A DNA stretch of 40,669 nt from Clostridiales bacterium (GCA_018371275.1 JAHALF010000014.1:1-40669); one strand, 5' to 3'; positions 16,640-24,952 are shown, numbered from the stretch's first letter. Numbers and translations: made by a program. Notes: generated by a model not told the origin, from the letters alone.

Positions 16640-17083
16640 ATGACAAATGATATCGATTACAAGGTTTGTAGTATATGTGGTAGTCTTGTAGATAAAAAAA
16701 ATATTTTCAATTTTAAAGATATTGAGCTTTGTAAAACTTGTGTTGAAAAAAAATTAGAAGAAAGAGAAAATATTAGTCCTTTAGCTACTTTCTTTTGTAG
16801 CTTAATACCTGGTGTAGGACAAATATTTTTAGGTAAAAGGCAAAAAGGATTGTTTTTATTAAGTATTTTTATATTAAATATACTTTTATCTTTTTTGGTG
16901 ATTTCTATATTTTTAAATTTCACTATATATTTATACAGTTTATTTGATGCTAATATTTCAAGAAAATATATAGAAAATAAAACTTATATTGATGGGTTTA
17001 TAGATAAATTAGCTTATAAAGTTTTTAAATCTAAAAATGAAAACTATTTACAAGAAAAGATTATAGATAAAAGATTACAATAA
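16640..17083 (+). CDS. zinc-ribbon plus TM2-like membrane protein, copy 2
   Basis: Close paralogue of the preceding gene (147 residues): same Cys spacing (C10, C13, C31, C34), same LIPGVGQIFLGK turn, same SLFDANISRKYIE segment and nearly the same C-terminal tail ending IIDKRLQ. It lacks one stretch of about 22 residues in the last hydrophobic region, so it probably has one membrane pass fewer than copy 1. The ribosome binding region before it (TAAGGAGATAATTAATATG) is almost the same as that before the third gene, pointing to recent tandem duplication. Confidence 0.8.
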   Translation: MTNDIDYKVCSICGSLVDKKNIFNFKDIELCKTCVEKKLEERENISPLATFFCSLIPGVGQIFLGKRQKGLFLLSIFILNILLSFLVISIFLNFTIYLYSLFDANISRKYIENKTYIDGFIDKLAYKVFKSKNENYLQEKIIDKRLQ

Positions 17084-17096
17084 GGAGGTAATTAAT

Positions 17097-17819
17097 ATGA
17101 ATTGTAAATATCATAATAATTTAAAAGGAACAAATACTTGCAGTGCTTGTGGAGAATGGATATGTGAAAACTGTGTTTTAGAAGTAGATGGAAGAATATA
17201 TTGTAAAGATTGTTTAAAGAGCAAATTAAAAAATGAAAGCTCCTCAGATTTATATAAAGGTTATACATCTGAAAAACATACCGGTACAAAATTATATAAA
17301 AGTGGATTTTTAACATTTATGTTTGGTATTATTCCTGGTATAGCACAAATGTATTTAGGTTATACAAAACGTGGATTAATTATATTATCTCTTTTTATAT
17401 TATGTTATTATGTAGATTTATTTTCCCCTCTAATACTATTAATTTATGCATTTAGCTTCTTTGATTCTTTTAAATTAAAGAACAATTTAGAAAGAGGTAT
17501 ATATCAAGAGGATAATATAACTGATATAAAAAAATTTATGTTTGAAAATAAATTTTTCATTGTTGTATTAAGCTTAATTGTAATTATCCCTGCTATATTT
17601 GATTTTTTTGATGATATATTTGATAATATTTCTTATGTAAGTGAAGGTATATGCTATAGCATAGGTCGCGCTTTTAATCTTGAAGACATAGGTGCTTTAT
17701 GTATAGGTGCTTTATTAGGTATAATTATTTGCATTATTTTTAAAAAACTATTTAAAAAAGATAAAAAACATATAGAAAAAGTAGTAATTAAAGAAACTGA
17801 TAATGATAATATAAAATAA
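17097..17819 (+). CDS. B-box-type zinc finger plus TM2-like membrane protein, copy 3
   Basis: Third member of the cluster, 240 residues and more divergent. The N-terminal finger is of B-box type, with C3, H6, C15, C18, C23, C26, C36 and C39, enough ligands for two zinc ions. The membrane part again starts with GIIPGIAQMYLGYTKRGLIIL. Two further hydrophobic segments lie at about 160-180 and 200-220, and the tail is basic and then acidic. It starts 13 bp after copy 2 and ends in a strong terminator just before the parS sites. Function unknown; all three probably act together at the membrane. Confidence 0.78.
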   Translation: MNCKYHNNLKGTNTCSACGEWICENCVLEVDGRIYCKDCLKSKLKNESSSDLYKGYTSEKHTGTKLYKSGFLTFMFGIIPGIAQMYLGYTKRGLIILSLFILCYYVDLFSPLILLIYAFSFFDSFKLKNNLERGIYQEDNITDIKKFMFENKFFIVVLSLIVIIPAIFDFFDDIFDNISYVSEGICYSIGRAFNLEDIGALCIGALLGIIICIIFKKLFKKDKKHIEKVVIKETDNDNIK

Positions 17820-17820
17820 C

Positions 17821-17854
17821 AATAAAAGGCTAGATGCTCATCTAGCCTTTTATT
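17821..17854 (+). terminator. terminator of the zinc-ribbon operon
   Basis: Perfect 16-bp arms AATAAAAGGCTAGATG / CATCTAGCCTTTTATT, ending one base before the first parS site. Confidence 0.9.
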
Positions 17855-17855
17855 A

Positions 17856-17871
17856 TGTTTCACGTGAAACA
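17856..17871. promoter_or_regulatory. parS site 1
   Basis: TGTTTCACGTGAAACA is a perfect 16-bp palindrome and matches the bacterial parS consensus TGTTNCACGTGAAACA bound by ParB/Spo0J. Confidence 0.97.
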
Positions 17872-17935
17872 ATATGCAAAAAATGTTGTTCCACAAAAAT
17901 TTTGTAAAAAAATAGATATAAAAAATATATAAAAA

Positions 17936-17951
17936 TGTTTCACGTGGAACA
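17936..17951. promoter_or_regulatory. parS site 2
   Basis: TGTTTCACGTGGAACA differs from a perfect palindrome by one base and fits the ParB-binding consensus. It lies 45 bp before parA, over the expected -35 of a promoter whose extended -10 TGTTATAAT sits at 17958-17966. ParB bound here should affect parAB transcription. Confidence 0.93.
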
Positions 17952-17996
17952 TTTTTATGTTATAATTAATTATATTTTATTTTAGGCGGTGAAAAA

Positions 17997-18767
17997 ATGA
18001 GTAAAATTATTGCTATTGCAAATCAAAAAGGCGGTGTTGGTAAAACAACTACATCGATTAATTTAGCTGCCTGTTTGGCAGAAAAAGGCAAGAGAGTTTT
18101 AGTTATAGATTCTGACCCACAAGGAAATACTTCAAGTGGACTTGGTGTTGATAAAAATGAACTAGAATATACATTTTATGATTTATTATTAGATAATTCT
18201 AACTTTGAACAAGTAAAAATAGAATTAGACTTTTTTGAAAAATTACATATTTTACCTAGTAATATAGAGCTATCTGGTGCAGAAATAGAGCTTGTTGGTA
18301 AAGATGATAGAGAATATTTACTAAAAAATATATTAGATAACATTAACAATGAATATGACTATATTTTAATAGATTGTCCCCCATCTTTAAATATGCTTAC
18401 TGTTAATGCTCTAACAGCATCTGATACAATATTAGTTCCTTTACAATGTGAATACTATGCATTAGAAGGATTATCCCAACTTTTATATACAATAAATCTT
18501 GTTCAACAAAAATTAAATCCTTCTTTACAAATAGAAGGAGTTGTATTTACTATGTATGATGCTAGGACAAACCTTTCTTTGCAAGTTGTAGAAGAGGTAA
18601 AACAACATCTTGGTAAAAATGTTTATAGAAGTATTATACCACGTAATGTTAGATTAAGCGAAGCCCCTAGCCACGGAAAACCTATAAATCTATATGACCC
18701 AAAATCTAAAGGTGCAGAGGCTTATATGCTCTTAGCTGAAGAAGTAATCTATAATCAGGAGGGATAA
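17997..18767 (+). CDS. parA: chromosome-partitioning ATPase ParA (Soj)
   Basis: Deviant-Walker ATPase that binds nucleoid DNA as an ATP dimer and with ParB-parS segregates origins; in Bacillus the homologue Soj also controls DnaA. The 256 residues contain the deviant Walker A KGGVGKTTTS (11-20), LVIDSDPQGN (Walker A', about 35-44) and LIDCPPSLNMLT (Walker B, about 122-133). The length is that of the small chromosomal type without a plasmid-style N-terminal helix-turn-helix. ATG at 17997 after AGGCGGTG. parB follows after one base. Confidence 0.97.
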   Translation: MSKIIAIANQKGGVGKTTTSINLAACLAEKGKRVLVIDSDPQGNTSSGLGVDKNELEYTFYDLLLDNSNFEQVKIELDFFEKLHILPSNIELSGAEIELVGKDDREYLLKNILDNINNEYDYILIDCPPSLNMLTVNALTASDTILVPLQCEYYALEGLSQLLYTINLVQQKLNPSLQIEGVVFTMYDARTNLSLQVVEEVKQHLGKNVYRSIIPRNVRLSEAPSHGKPINLYDPKSKGAEAYMLLAEEVIYNQEG

Positions 18768-18768
18768 T

Positions 18769-19656
18769 ATGATAAAAAAAGGATTAGGTAAAGGGCTTAG
18801 TGCTTTAATAAAAGATGAAACTTTATCACCTAATAATATACAAATTGAAGAAAATGATCTTAATAAAGTTATAGAAATAGATATAAACAAAGTACAACCA
18901 GACAAATCTCAACCTAGAAAATATTTTAATGATGATACTTTAGAAGAACTTGCATTATCCATTAAAAATGTGGGTATAATAAGCCCTATAATAGTAAAGA
19001 AAAAAGGCAATTTTTATGAAATAATAAGTGGTGAAAGACGTTTTAGAGCAGCTAAAAAGCTTAAATTAAAAAAAATACCTATAATTATAAAAGAATATGA
19101 TGATTTAGTTTCATTAGAAGTATCTCTTATAGAAAACATTCAAAGGGAAAACTTAAACCCTATAGAAGAAGCATTAACATATAAAATATTCCAAGAAAAA
19201 TTTAATCTTAATCAAGAACAAATAGCAGAAAAAGTAGGAAAAAATAGAGCAACTATTGCTAATGCTATAAGACTGTTAAAACTAGATAATCGTGTTCAAA
19301 ATTTTGTTATAGAGCTTAAACTTTCTCAAGGTCATGCCAGAGCATTATTACCTATTGAAGATATTGATATGCAATTTGAATTAGCTGAAAAAATTATAGA
19401 TGAACAACTTAGCGTTAGACAAACAGAAGAAATTGTAAAAAAATTATTAGAACAAAAAAAAGATGAACAAAAAAATAAAATAGAAGAAACTGACCCTATA
19501 AAAAAACAACTTTACCTTGATATTTCTAAACAACTAAATCAAATATTAGGCACAAAAGTTAATATAAAAGATAATAAAAATAAAGGTAAAATAGAAATAG
19601 AATATTACTCTGAAGAAGAACTAGATAGACTTTTTTGTCTATTAAAAAAAATATAA
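18769..19656 (+). CDS. parB: chromosome-partitioning CTPase ParB (Spo0J)
   Basis: Binds parS and, as a CTP-dependent sliding clamp, spreads along DNA and loads SMC. The 295 residues begin KKGLGKGLSALIKD, the usual ParA-stimulating N-terminus, followed by the ParB/Srx CTPase domain with SGERRFRAAK (about 84-93) and ENIQRENLNPIEEA (about 123-136), then the helix-turn-helix (EKVGKNRATIANAIRLL) that reads parS, and a C-terminal dimerisation segment. Its targets are the two sites 900-830 bp upstream. Confidence 0.97.
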   Translation: MIKKGLGKGLSALIKDETLSPNNIQIEENDLNKVIEIDINKVQPDKSQPRKYFNDDTLEELALSIKNVGIISPIIVKKKGNFYEIISGERRFRAAKKLKLKKIPIIIKEYDDLVSLEVSLIENIQRENLNPIEEALTYKIFQEKFNLNQEQIAEKVGKNRATIANAIRLLKLDNRVQNFVIELKLSQGHARALLPIEDIDMQFELAEKIIDEQLSVRQTEEIVKKLLEQKKDEQKNKIEETDPIKKQLYLDISKQLNQILGTKVNIKDNKNKGKIEIEYYSEEELDRLFCLLKKI

Positions 19657-19671
19657 AAATGGAGGTATAAA

Positions 19672-20241
19672 ATGGATAGCTTTATATTAAAATTAGACCC
19701 ATCATTTACATCTAATATAATATTTTTTGTATTTATGGTATATGCTTTACTTTTATTAATATTAATTATATCTTTAATTGTACTATCTGTAAAATTGTCT
19801 AAAACAAAAAAACGATTAAAAAAATTTTTACCAGATGATAAAAACATTGATATAGAAAGTATGCTTGTAGAATATAACAATAATGTTAAACAATTTTTAG
19901 AAAAAGAAGAAAAAATATTAGAAAAAATAGAAGATACTAAAAATTCTTTATCTAATGAAATAGAAAATAATAAAAAACTTATATATCTTACAAATGAAAA
20001 GTTAAAAAATGCTGTTCAAAAAGTATCTATAATAAGATACAATCCATTTGAAGAAGTCGGCGGAGACTTATGCTATGCTATTGCATTATTAGATGAAAAT
20101 AATAATGGTATAGTTTTAAATAGTATATATTCTCGTGAAGCTTGTTATAATTATGCTAAAGAAATAATAAATGGAGAATCTCCTAAGCATAAACTTTCTC
20201 AAGAAGAAGAAGAAGCTTTAAAAAAAGCTATGAATAAATAA
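19672..20241 (+). CDS. DUF4446 family membrane protein
   Basis: 189 residues, function unknown. One N-terminal transmembrane helix (about 17-42) is followed by a long coiled coil (about 45-110, many Lys/Glu with LEKEEKILEKIEDTKNSL-type heptads), then a globular end with the family signature RYNPFEEVGGDLCYAIALLDENNNGIVL and the YSREACYNYAKEI motif. This family is a standard downstream neighbour of parB in clostridia. It sits 15 bp after parB and is probably co-transcribed, so a role near origin segregation or division is plausible but undemonstrated. Confidence 0.88.
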   Translation: MDSFILKLDPSFTSNIIFFVFMVYALLLLILIISLIVLSVKLSKTKKRLKKFLPDDKNIDIESMLVEYNNNVKQFLEKEEKILEKIEDTKNSLSNEIENNKKLIYLTNEKLKNAVQKVSIIRYNPFEEVGGDLCYAIALLDENNNGIVLNSIYSREACYNYAKEIINGESPKHKLSQEEEEALKKAMNK

Positions 20242-20260
20242 AATATATTTATAACTCCCC

Positions 20261-20297
20261 TGCCCTGTATATAACAATATATAGGGCTATTTTATTT
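20261..20297 (+). terminator. terminator of the parAB-DUF4446 operon
   Basis: GCCCTGTATATA pairs with ATATATAGGGC with one bulged base, followed by TATTTTATTTT. Confidence 0.75.
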
Positions 20298-20337
20298 TAA
20301 AGAAATTTAATATTGTAAACTTTTTTAGAAATATTAG

Positions 20338-20366
20338 TTGACAATTGTAAACGCGTATGATATTAT
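20338..20366 (+). promoter_or_regulatory. bioY: bioY promoter
   Basis: Perfect TTGACA at 20338-20343, 17-bp spacer, TATTAT at 20361-20366 with TG at 20358-20359 (extended -10). The spacer and -10 lie between the two halves of the BirA-type operator. Confidence 0.85.
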
Positions 20367-20378
20367 TAGTTTACAATT
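20343..20378. promoter_or_regulatory. BirA-type (biotin repressor) operator of bioY
   Basis: AATTGTAAAC (20343-20352), a 16-bp spacer and GTTTACAATT (20369-20378) form perfect 10-bp inverted arms that straddle the -10. This is the TTGT(A/T)AAC-N14-16-GTTTACAA architecture of BirA operators in Bacillota. A further half-site (ATTGTAAAC) lies at 20312-20320. Confidence 0.85.
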
Positions 20379-20395
20379 AATTTAGGAGGTTTACA

Positions 20396-20896
20396 ATGAA
20401 AACAAAAGATATTACTTATATTGCCATATTTTCTGCTATTATTTCTATATTATCTATTATATCTATCCCTACCCCTTGGGGTGTACCTTTTACTTTACAA
20501 ACATTTGCTATATCTTTAGCTGGATTTGTTCTTGGTAAAAAATATGGTACTCTATCTGTTATAACATATCTTTTATTAGGTGCTATTGGGTTACCAGTTT
20601 TTTCTGGTTTATCTGGAGGAATATCTAAGTTTGTATCAGTTACTGGTGGTTTTTTATTTGGATTTATATTTTTAGCTTTTCTATGTGGAACAAAAAAAAT
20701 TTATTATAGTATATTAGGGCTTTTAATATGTCATTTATTAGGTGTTATACAATTTAGCCTTTTAACTAAAACAAATTTTATAAACTCTATTAGTATAGTA
20801 TCCCTGCCCTATTTAATAAAAGATTTATTATCTATTTTTTTAGCTTATATAATAAATAAAAAAATGAAACTAAATAAAAAATATATACATATATAA
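20396..20896 (+). CDS. bioY: BioY biotin transporter substrate-binding (S) subunit
   Basis: Integral membrane biotin-binding component of an energy-coupling-factor (ECF) transporter; it uses ECF ATPases and EcfT encoded elsewhere. 166 residues with about five or six membrane helices. Family motifs are TPWGVPFTLQTFAISLAG (about 26-43), GLPVFSGLSGGI, TGGFLFGF and PYLIKDLLS. It is single-gene, with a BirA-type operator over its promoter and a terminator just downstream, so it should be expressed when biotin is short. No biotin synthesis genes are nearby, which fits a biotin scavenger. Confidence 0.93.
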   Translation: MKTKDITYIAIFSAIISILSIISIPTPWGVPFTLQTFAISLAGFVLGKKYGTLSVITYLLLGAIGLPVFSGLSGGISKFVSVTGGFLFGFIFLAFLCGTKKIYYSILGLLICHLLGVIQFSLLTKTNFINSISIVSLPYLIKDLLSIFLAYIINKKMKLNKKYIHI

Positions 20897-20904
20897 ATAT
20901 ATAT

Positions 20905-20938
20905 AAAAAAGGTTGTATATCACTATACAACCTTTTAA
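20905..20938. terminator. bidirectional terminator between bioY and prs
   Basis: AAAAGGTTGTATA / TATACAACCTTTT with a short loop, between convergent genes. Confidence 0.9.
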
Positions 20939-20942
20939 TGTA

Positions 20943-21899
20943 TTAAAATATAACAGAAACTGGTTCTTCATTATGTATGCGATCAATCGCATTAGATATT
21001 AATTTAGAAACTGACAACTGTTTTATTTTAGATATATTTTTACTTTCTTCAAGATCTACAGTATTTAAAACCAATAGCTCTTCTATAGCACTAGATTCTA
21101 TTCTTTCTATTGCTTTACCAGATAATATAGGGTGAGTACAGCAAGCACAAACACTTTTTGCCCCTCTTTCTTTAAGAGCATTAGCTGCATTTGTTATAGT
21201 ACCTGCTGTATCTATCATATCGTCTATAAGTATAACATCTTTTCCTTTTATATCTCCTATAATATTCATTATTTCAGAAACATTTGGTTTTGGTCTTCTT
21301 TTATCTACAATAGCTAAAGGTATATCTAATTTTTCTGCAAAACTTCTATTTCTTGCAACACTACCTAAATCTGGAGAAACTACTACTAAATCATCTTTAT
21401 TATTTTTAAATTTCTCTTCATAATAAGATACCAATATAGGCATACCAAATAAATGATCTACTGGTATATCAAAAAATCCTTGTATTTGTGCACAATGTAA
21501 ATCCATTGTTATCACTCTATCTGCACCAGCACTTGTTATTAAGTTTGCCACAAGTTTAGAACTAATTGGATCACGAGCTTTAACCTTCCTATCTTGTCTA
21601 GCATAGCCATAATATGGTATAACAGCATTTATACGACCAGCAGAAGCTCTTTTACAAGCATCTATCATTATTAAAAGCTCCATCAAATTGTCATTAACAG
21701 GATAAGATGTAGGTTGAATAATATAAACATCGCAGCCTCTAACTGTTTCGTCTATAGCAACACTAATCTCTCCATCACTAAATTTGCTAACGCTACATTT
21801 TGATAAAGATATACCTAAATCATTAGCTACTTGCTCTGCAAGCTTTTTATTCCCGTTACAAGTGAAGATTTTTATCTCGTCTTTGCAACCAAAGTTCAT
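20943..21899 (-). CDS. prs: ribose-phosphate pyrophosphokinase
   Basis: Makes PRPP from ribose 5-phosphate and ATP for purine, pyrimidine, His and Trp synthesis. The 318 residues are full length for class I. Key motifs: KFSDGEISVAIDETVRGCDVY, NDNLMELLIMIDACKRASA, PYYGYARQDRK, the flexible-loop SPDLGSVARN, and the PRPP-binding loop VILIDDMIDTAGT (about 215-227). The start has AGGAGG upstream. It follows glmU by 182 bp of A+T-rich DNA in the typical glmU-prs order. Confidence 0.97.
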   Translation of the reverse strand: MNFGCKDEIKIFTCNGNKKLAEQVANDLGISLSKCSVSKFSDGEISVAIDETVRGCDVYIIQPTSYPVNDNLMELLIMIDACKRASAGRINAVIPYYGYARQDRKVKARDPISSKLVANLITSAGADRVITMDLHCAQIQGFFDIPVDHLFGMPILVSYYEEKFKNNKDDLVVVSPDLGSVARNRSFAEKLDIPLAIVDKRRPKPNVSEIMNIIGDIKGKDVILIDDMIDTAGTITNAANALKERGAKSVCACCTHPILSGKAIERIESSAIEELLVLNTVDLEESKNISKIKQLSVSKLISNAIDRIHNEEPVSVIF

Positions 21900-22081
21900 A
21901 ATATCGTTCCTCCTAAGATAGTAAATATTTTATATCAAATTATAATTTATAACTTCATAATATATATTTTACATTATATTTTTATTTTTTACAATAATCT
22001 TTTTCATATTTTTAAATTACAATATATTTGTATATTACTAAATATACACAATAAATCTATAATATCAATATAATAAATATA

Positions 22082-23440
22082 TTATTTTTTAGTGTTATAA
22101 TCTAACTTATTAATTTGATCTTTTACCCTAGATATAGCTAAAGCATTTTGTGGTACATCTTTTGTTATGGTAGAACCTGCACCAGTAGAAGCATTTTTTT
22201 CTATTTTAACTGGAGCTATAAGATTTGTATTGCATCCTATAAAAGCATCATCTTCTATAATTGTTCTATTTTTATTTTTTCCATCATAGTTTACAGTAAC
22301 TGTTCCACAACCAAAGTTTACATTTTTGCCTACATCAGCATCACCTATATATGTTAAATGGGATACTTTAGTATTGTCATCTATTTTAGAATTTTTTATT
22401 TCTACAAAATCCCCTATCTTTACGTGTTCACCTATATTGCTATTAGGTCTTAAATAAGCATAAGGACCTATTGTTGTATAACTGTTTATAAATGAGCTTA
22501 AAACAGTAGATTGAGCTATATTTACACAGTCTTTTATTTCTGTACTAGTTATCCTAGCATAAGGCCCTATTATACAATCGCTACCAATAGTTGTTTTTCC
22601 TTCTATTATGCAACCTGGCAATATAACAGTATCTTCTCCTATAACAACGTCCTTACCTATATATGTGTTATCTGGATCTTCTATTGTTATACCATTATCC
22701 ATATGTTGCTTGTTTATTCTTTTTTTCATAACCTTAATAGCTGTTGCTAACTCATATTTAGAGTTTACACCTAAAAATTCTTCATTATCATCAGCTATCA
22801 TTATACCAACTTTATTCCCTGTATTTTTTATAAGCTCTAATGTATCTGTTAAATAATACTCATTTTGAGAATTATTATTAGAAAGGTTATTTAAAGCAGT
22901 TTTTAGTGCATTAGAATTAAAAATATATACACCTGTATTTATTTCATTTATTTTAGCTTCTTTTTCATTAGTATCTTTTTGCTCTACTATTTTATTAAAT
23001 ATACCATTTTCTCTAACTATCCTACCATAACCTGTTGGATTATCTACAAAAGACGATATAACTGTTGCATAATTTTTTTCCTTATTGTGTATTCTAACAA
23101 GCTTTTGTAAAGTTTCTTGTTTTATAAGTGGTGTATCTCCATATAATATTAATATATTTTCATCATCACCTATAAAGTCTAATGCTTGCATAACAGCGTG
23201 TCCTGTACCAAGTTGCTGTTTTTGATAACAATACTTTATATCTGAACCTATAACAGCTTTTACCATAGCACTTTGATGGCCTACTATAACCATTATATCA
23301 CTAGCATTAATATCGTTTGATGCCTCTATAACATAGTCTATCATTGTTCTATCTAATACCTTATGTAACACTTTTGGTATTTTAGATTTCATTCTTGTAC
23401 CTTGACCACCTGCTAATATTATAACTTTTAATCTATTCAT
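22082..23440 (-). CDS. glmU: bifunctional GlmU (UDP-GlcNAc pyrophosphorylase / GlcN-1-P acetyltransferase)
   Basis: Makes UDP-N-acetylglucosamine, the MurA substrate also encoded in this window. 452 residues: an N-terminal uridyltransferase domain with VIILAGGQGTRMKSKIPKVLH (nucleotide loop, residues 6-26) and LILYGDTPLI, then a C-terminal left-handed beta helix of hexapeptide repeats from about 250, with the acetyltransferase-site segments YLRPNSNIG, GDFVEIKNS and GCGTVTVNYDGKNK. Located between the C39-like peptidase gene (21 bp upstream) and prs. Confidence 0.97.
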   Translation of the reverse strand: MNRLKVIILAGGQGTRMKSKIPKVLHKVLDRTMIDYVIEASNDINASDIMVIVGHQSAMVKAVIGSDIKYCYQKQQLGTGHAVMQALDFIGDDENILILYGDTPLIKQETLQKLVRIHNKEKNYATVISSFVDNPTGYGRIVRENGIFNKIVEQKDTNEKEAKINEINTGVYIFNSNALKTALNNLSNNNSQNEYYLTDTLELIKNTGNKVGIMIADDNEEFLGVNSKYELATAIKVMKKRINKQHMDNGITIEDPDNTYIGKDVVIGEDTVILPGCIIEGKTTIGSDCIIGPYARITSTEIKDCVNIAQSTVLSSFINSYTTIGPYAYLRPNSNIGEHVKIGDFVEIKNSKIDDNTKVSHLTYIGDADVGKNVNFGCGTVTVNYDGKNKNRTIIEDDAFIGCNTNLIAPVKIEKNASTGAGSTITKDVPQNALAISRVKDQINKLDYNTKK

Positions 23441-23461
23441 TTATTACACCTCTTTTTTGTT

Positions 23462-24505
23462 TTATGGAACATAAGTTATTGCTTGTTTACCCATCTGTTC
23501 CCAAGCTTTTATAAAATCTGATTTTAGGCTTTTTTTTGTCATACCTGGATACATAGGGTCGTTATAGTATATATACTGGCTGTCATATCCTGTTATTAAA
23601 ACAGAATGTTCTCTATATGTCATTTTTACATTACCTCTTGTTGTATTAAGATAATGAAATTCTTGCTCTGGCAAAGGTCTAAATCTTGTATTTATTATAA
23701 CTAATACTGGAGATTTTTTATTTATATAATAGTATAAATCATTAAAATTTGCACCAGTAAGATTTAGAGCTTCTCCCCCTATATATTCTTTTAGAAGATT
23801 ATATATAGGCTCATTATAAACACCATAGCCATCATTTTCAGAAGAGTATATATCCCCTACAAACCCTTGATGTGGATTGCCATTATAAGTATTATTTTCT
23901 AAAGTAAATAAAAATGGTTCTTTTTTTATTTTTTCGGCAAGTTCCATTTTATCTACATTTATACCTTTATGATTTAAAAGCATAGCAAGGCTTGTAACCT
24001 CACAACCTCTAAAAAGTTCTGGGTATTGTCCTATAAAAGGAACATTTTCTATAAAATCTGTATTTTTTATAATAGTTTGGCTATCCCATATAAAAGTGTT
24101 ACTATCTCTAAAAAATATAGTAGAGTTTTCATATTTTTTAGCATATTCCAAAGCCTCTTTATAATTTACAAATTTTTTTAAAAGATTATACCCTTGATAA
24201 ACTTCATAAGGTGGATTACTATCCCACACCCACTTATAGTCTCCTGATTGTTTTATAGAAGAATTTTCATATTTTTTAGCGTATTCTAAAGCTTCATCGT
24301 AATTATCAAATATTTCTATTATTTTATCGTTTTGATAAACTTCATATGCTGTTTTACCCATTTTTGTTACATATATTATTTTATCATCTATATTCTTGTT
24401 AACAGTTTTATCCATTTTTAATATAAAAAATATTAGTATATTAACTATAACTATACATATAAGCAAAAAAATTATTATTATTTTTTCACTTTTTTGCAAA
24501 ATCAT
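23462..24505 (-). CDS. membrane-anchored C39-like (papain-fold) peptidase
   Basis: 347 residues. Residues 9-29 are one transmembrane helix with the bulk outside. Two tandem modules follow (about 54-96 and 100-142), each YEVYQ-x-N...F-x-NY-x-EALEYAKKYENS...W-x-WDS, so this is an internal duplication, perhaps for wall or peptide binding. The C-terminal domain matches the C39-like peptidase_C39_2 group: catalytic Cys168 in FRGCEVTSLAMLL, His300 in YREHSVLITGYD, and Asn/Asp at YYNDP. A cell-surface protease or amidase role is inferred. It is the first gene before glmU and prs, starting at the edge of oriC. Confidence 0.83.
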   Translation of the reverse strand: MILQKSEKIIIIFLLICIVIVNILIFFILKMDKTVNKNIDDKIIYVTKMGKTAYEVYQNDKIIEIFDNYDEALEYAKKYENSSIKQSGDYKWVWDSNPPYEVYQGYNLLKKFVNYKEALEYAKKYENSTIFFRDSNTFIWDSQTIIKNTDFIENVPFIGQYPELFRGCEVTSLAMLLNHKGINVDKMELAEKIKKEPFLFTLENNTYNGNPHQGFVGDIYSSENDGYGVYNEPIYNLLKEYIGGEALNLTGANFNDLYYYINKKSPVLVIINTRFRPLPEQEFHYLNTTRGNVKMTYREHSVLITGYDSQYIYYNDPMYPGMTKKSLKSDFIKAWEQMGKQAITYVP

Positions 24506-24952
24506 TGCCTCCTAAGTATATTTTAATAAATAATAATGTTATTATCCCATATATTTTACATTATTTTAATATATATGTCTATATATTTATTAATATCAAT
24601 TAAGTTATAAACATTAAAAAATTAAATAAACATAAAATTTTAAATGTTTATAACTAAAAATGTTGATTATATAAATTTTTTTTGTTATTATATATAGTGT
24701 TAATAACTATCAATTTATTAACACTTTTCAACATTATGTTGATAACTATGTTAATAATTAATTAAAAATATAATTTTTTACTTATTTTACTATATATTTT
24801 ATGTTAATATATGTTTATCCACATATGTTAATTTTTACATTTTTTTAATACTTATTAACATATGTGGATAATTAATATTAACAAATCTTAAATTTAGTAT
24901 TAACCTATTATACATAAATTTAATAATAAAATCTTTATACAGGAGGTACAAA
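24506..24952. other. oriC: oriC, upstream segment with DnaA boxes
   Basis: A 447-bp gene-free, extremely A+T-rich region just upstream of dnaA. Perfect DnaA boxes: TTATCCACA at 24815-24823 and TGTGGATAA at 24863-24871. They form the outer ends of a perfect 18-bp inverted repeat (24815-24832 and 24854-24871) around a T-rich 21-bp loop. One-mismatch box TGTTGATAA at 24737-24745. Long A/T runs (24600-24720) are candidates for the unwinding element. No protein gene is present. Confidence 0.88.

Noticed and set aside
21831..23642. Several Tyr/Ile-rich open frames opposite prs and glmU
   Set aside because: They are antisense to well-conserved enzymes and have the skewed composition expected of reverse-strand A+T-rich coding DNA.
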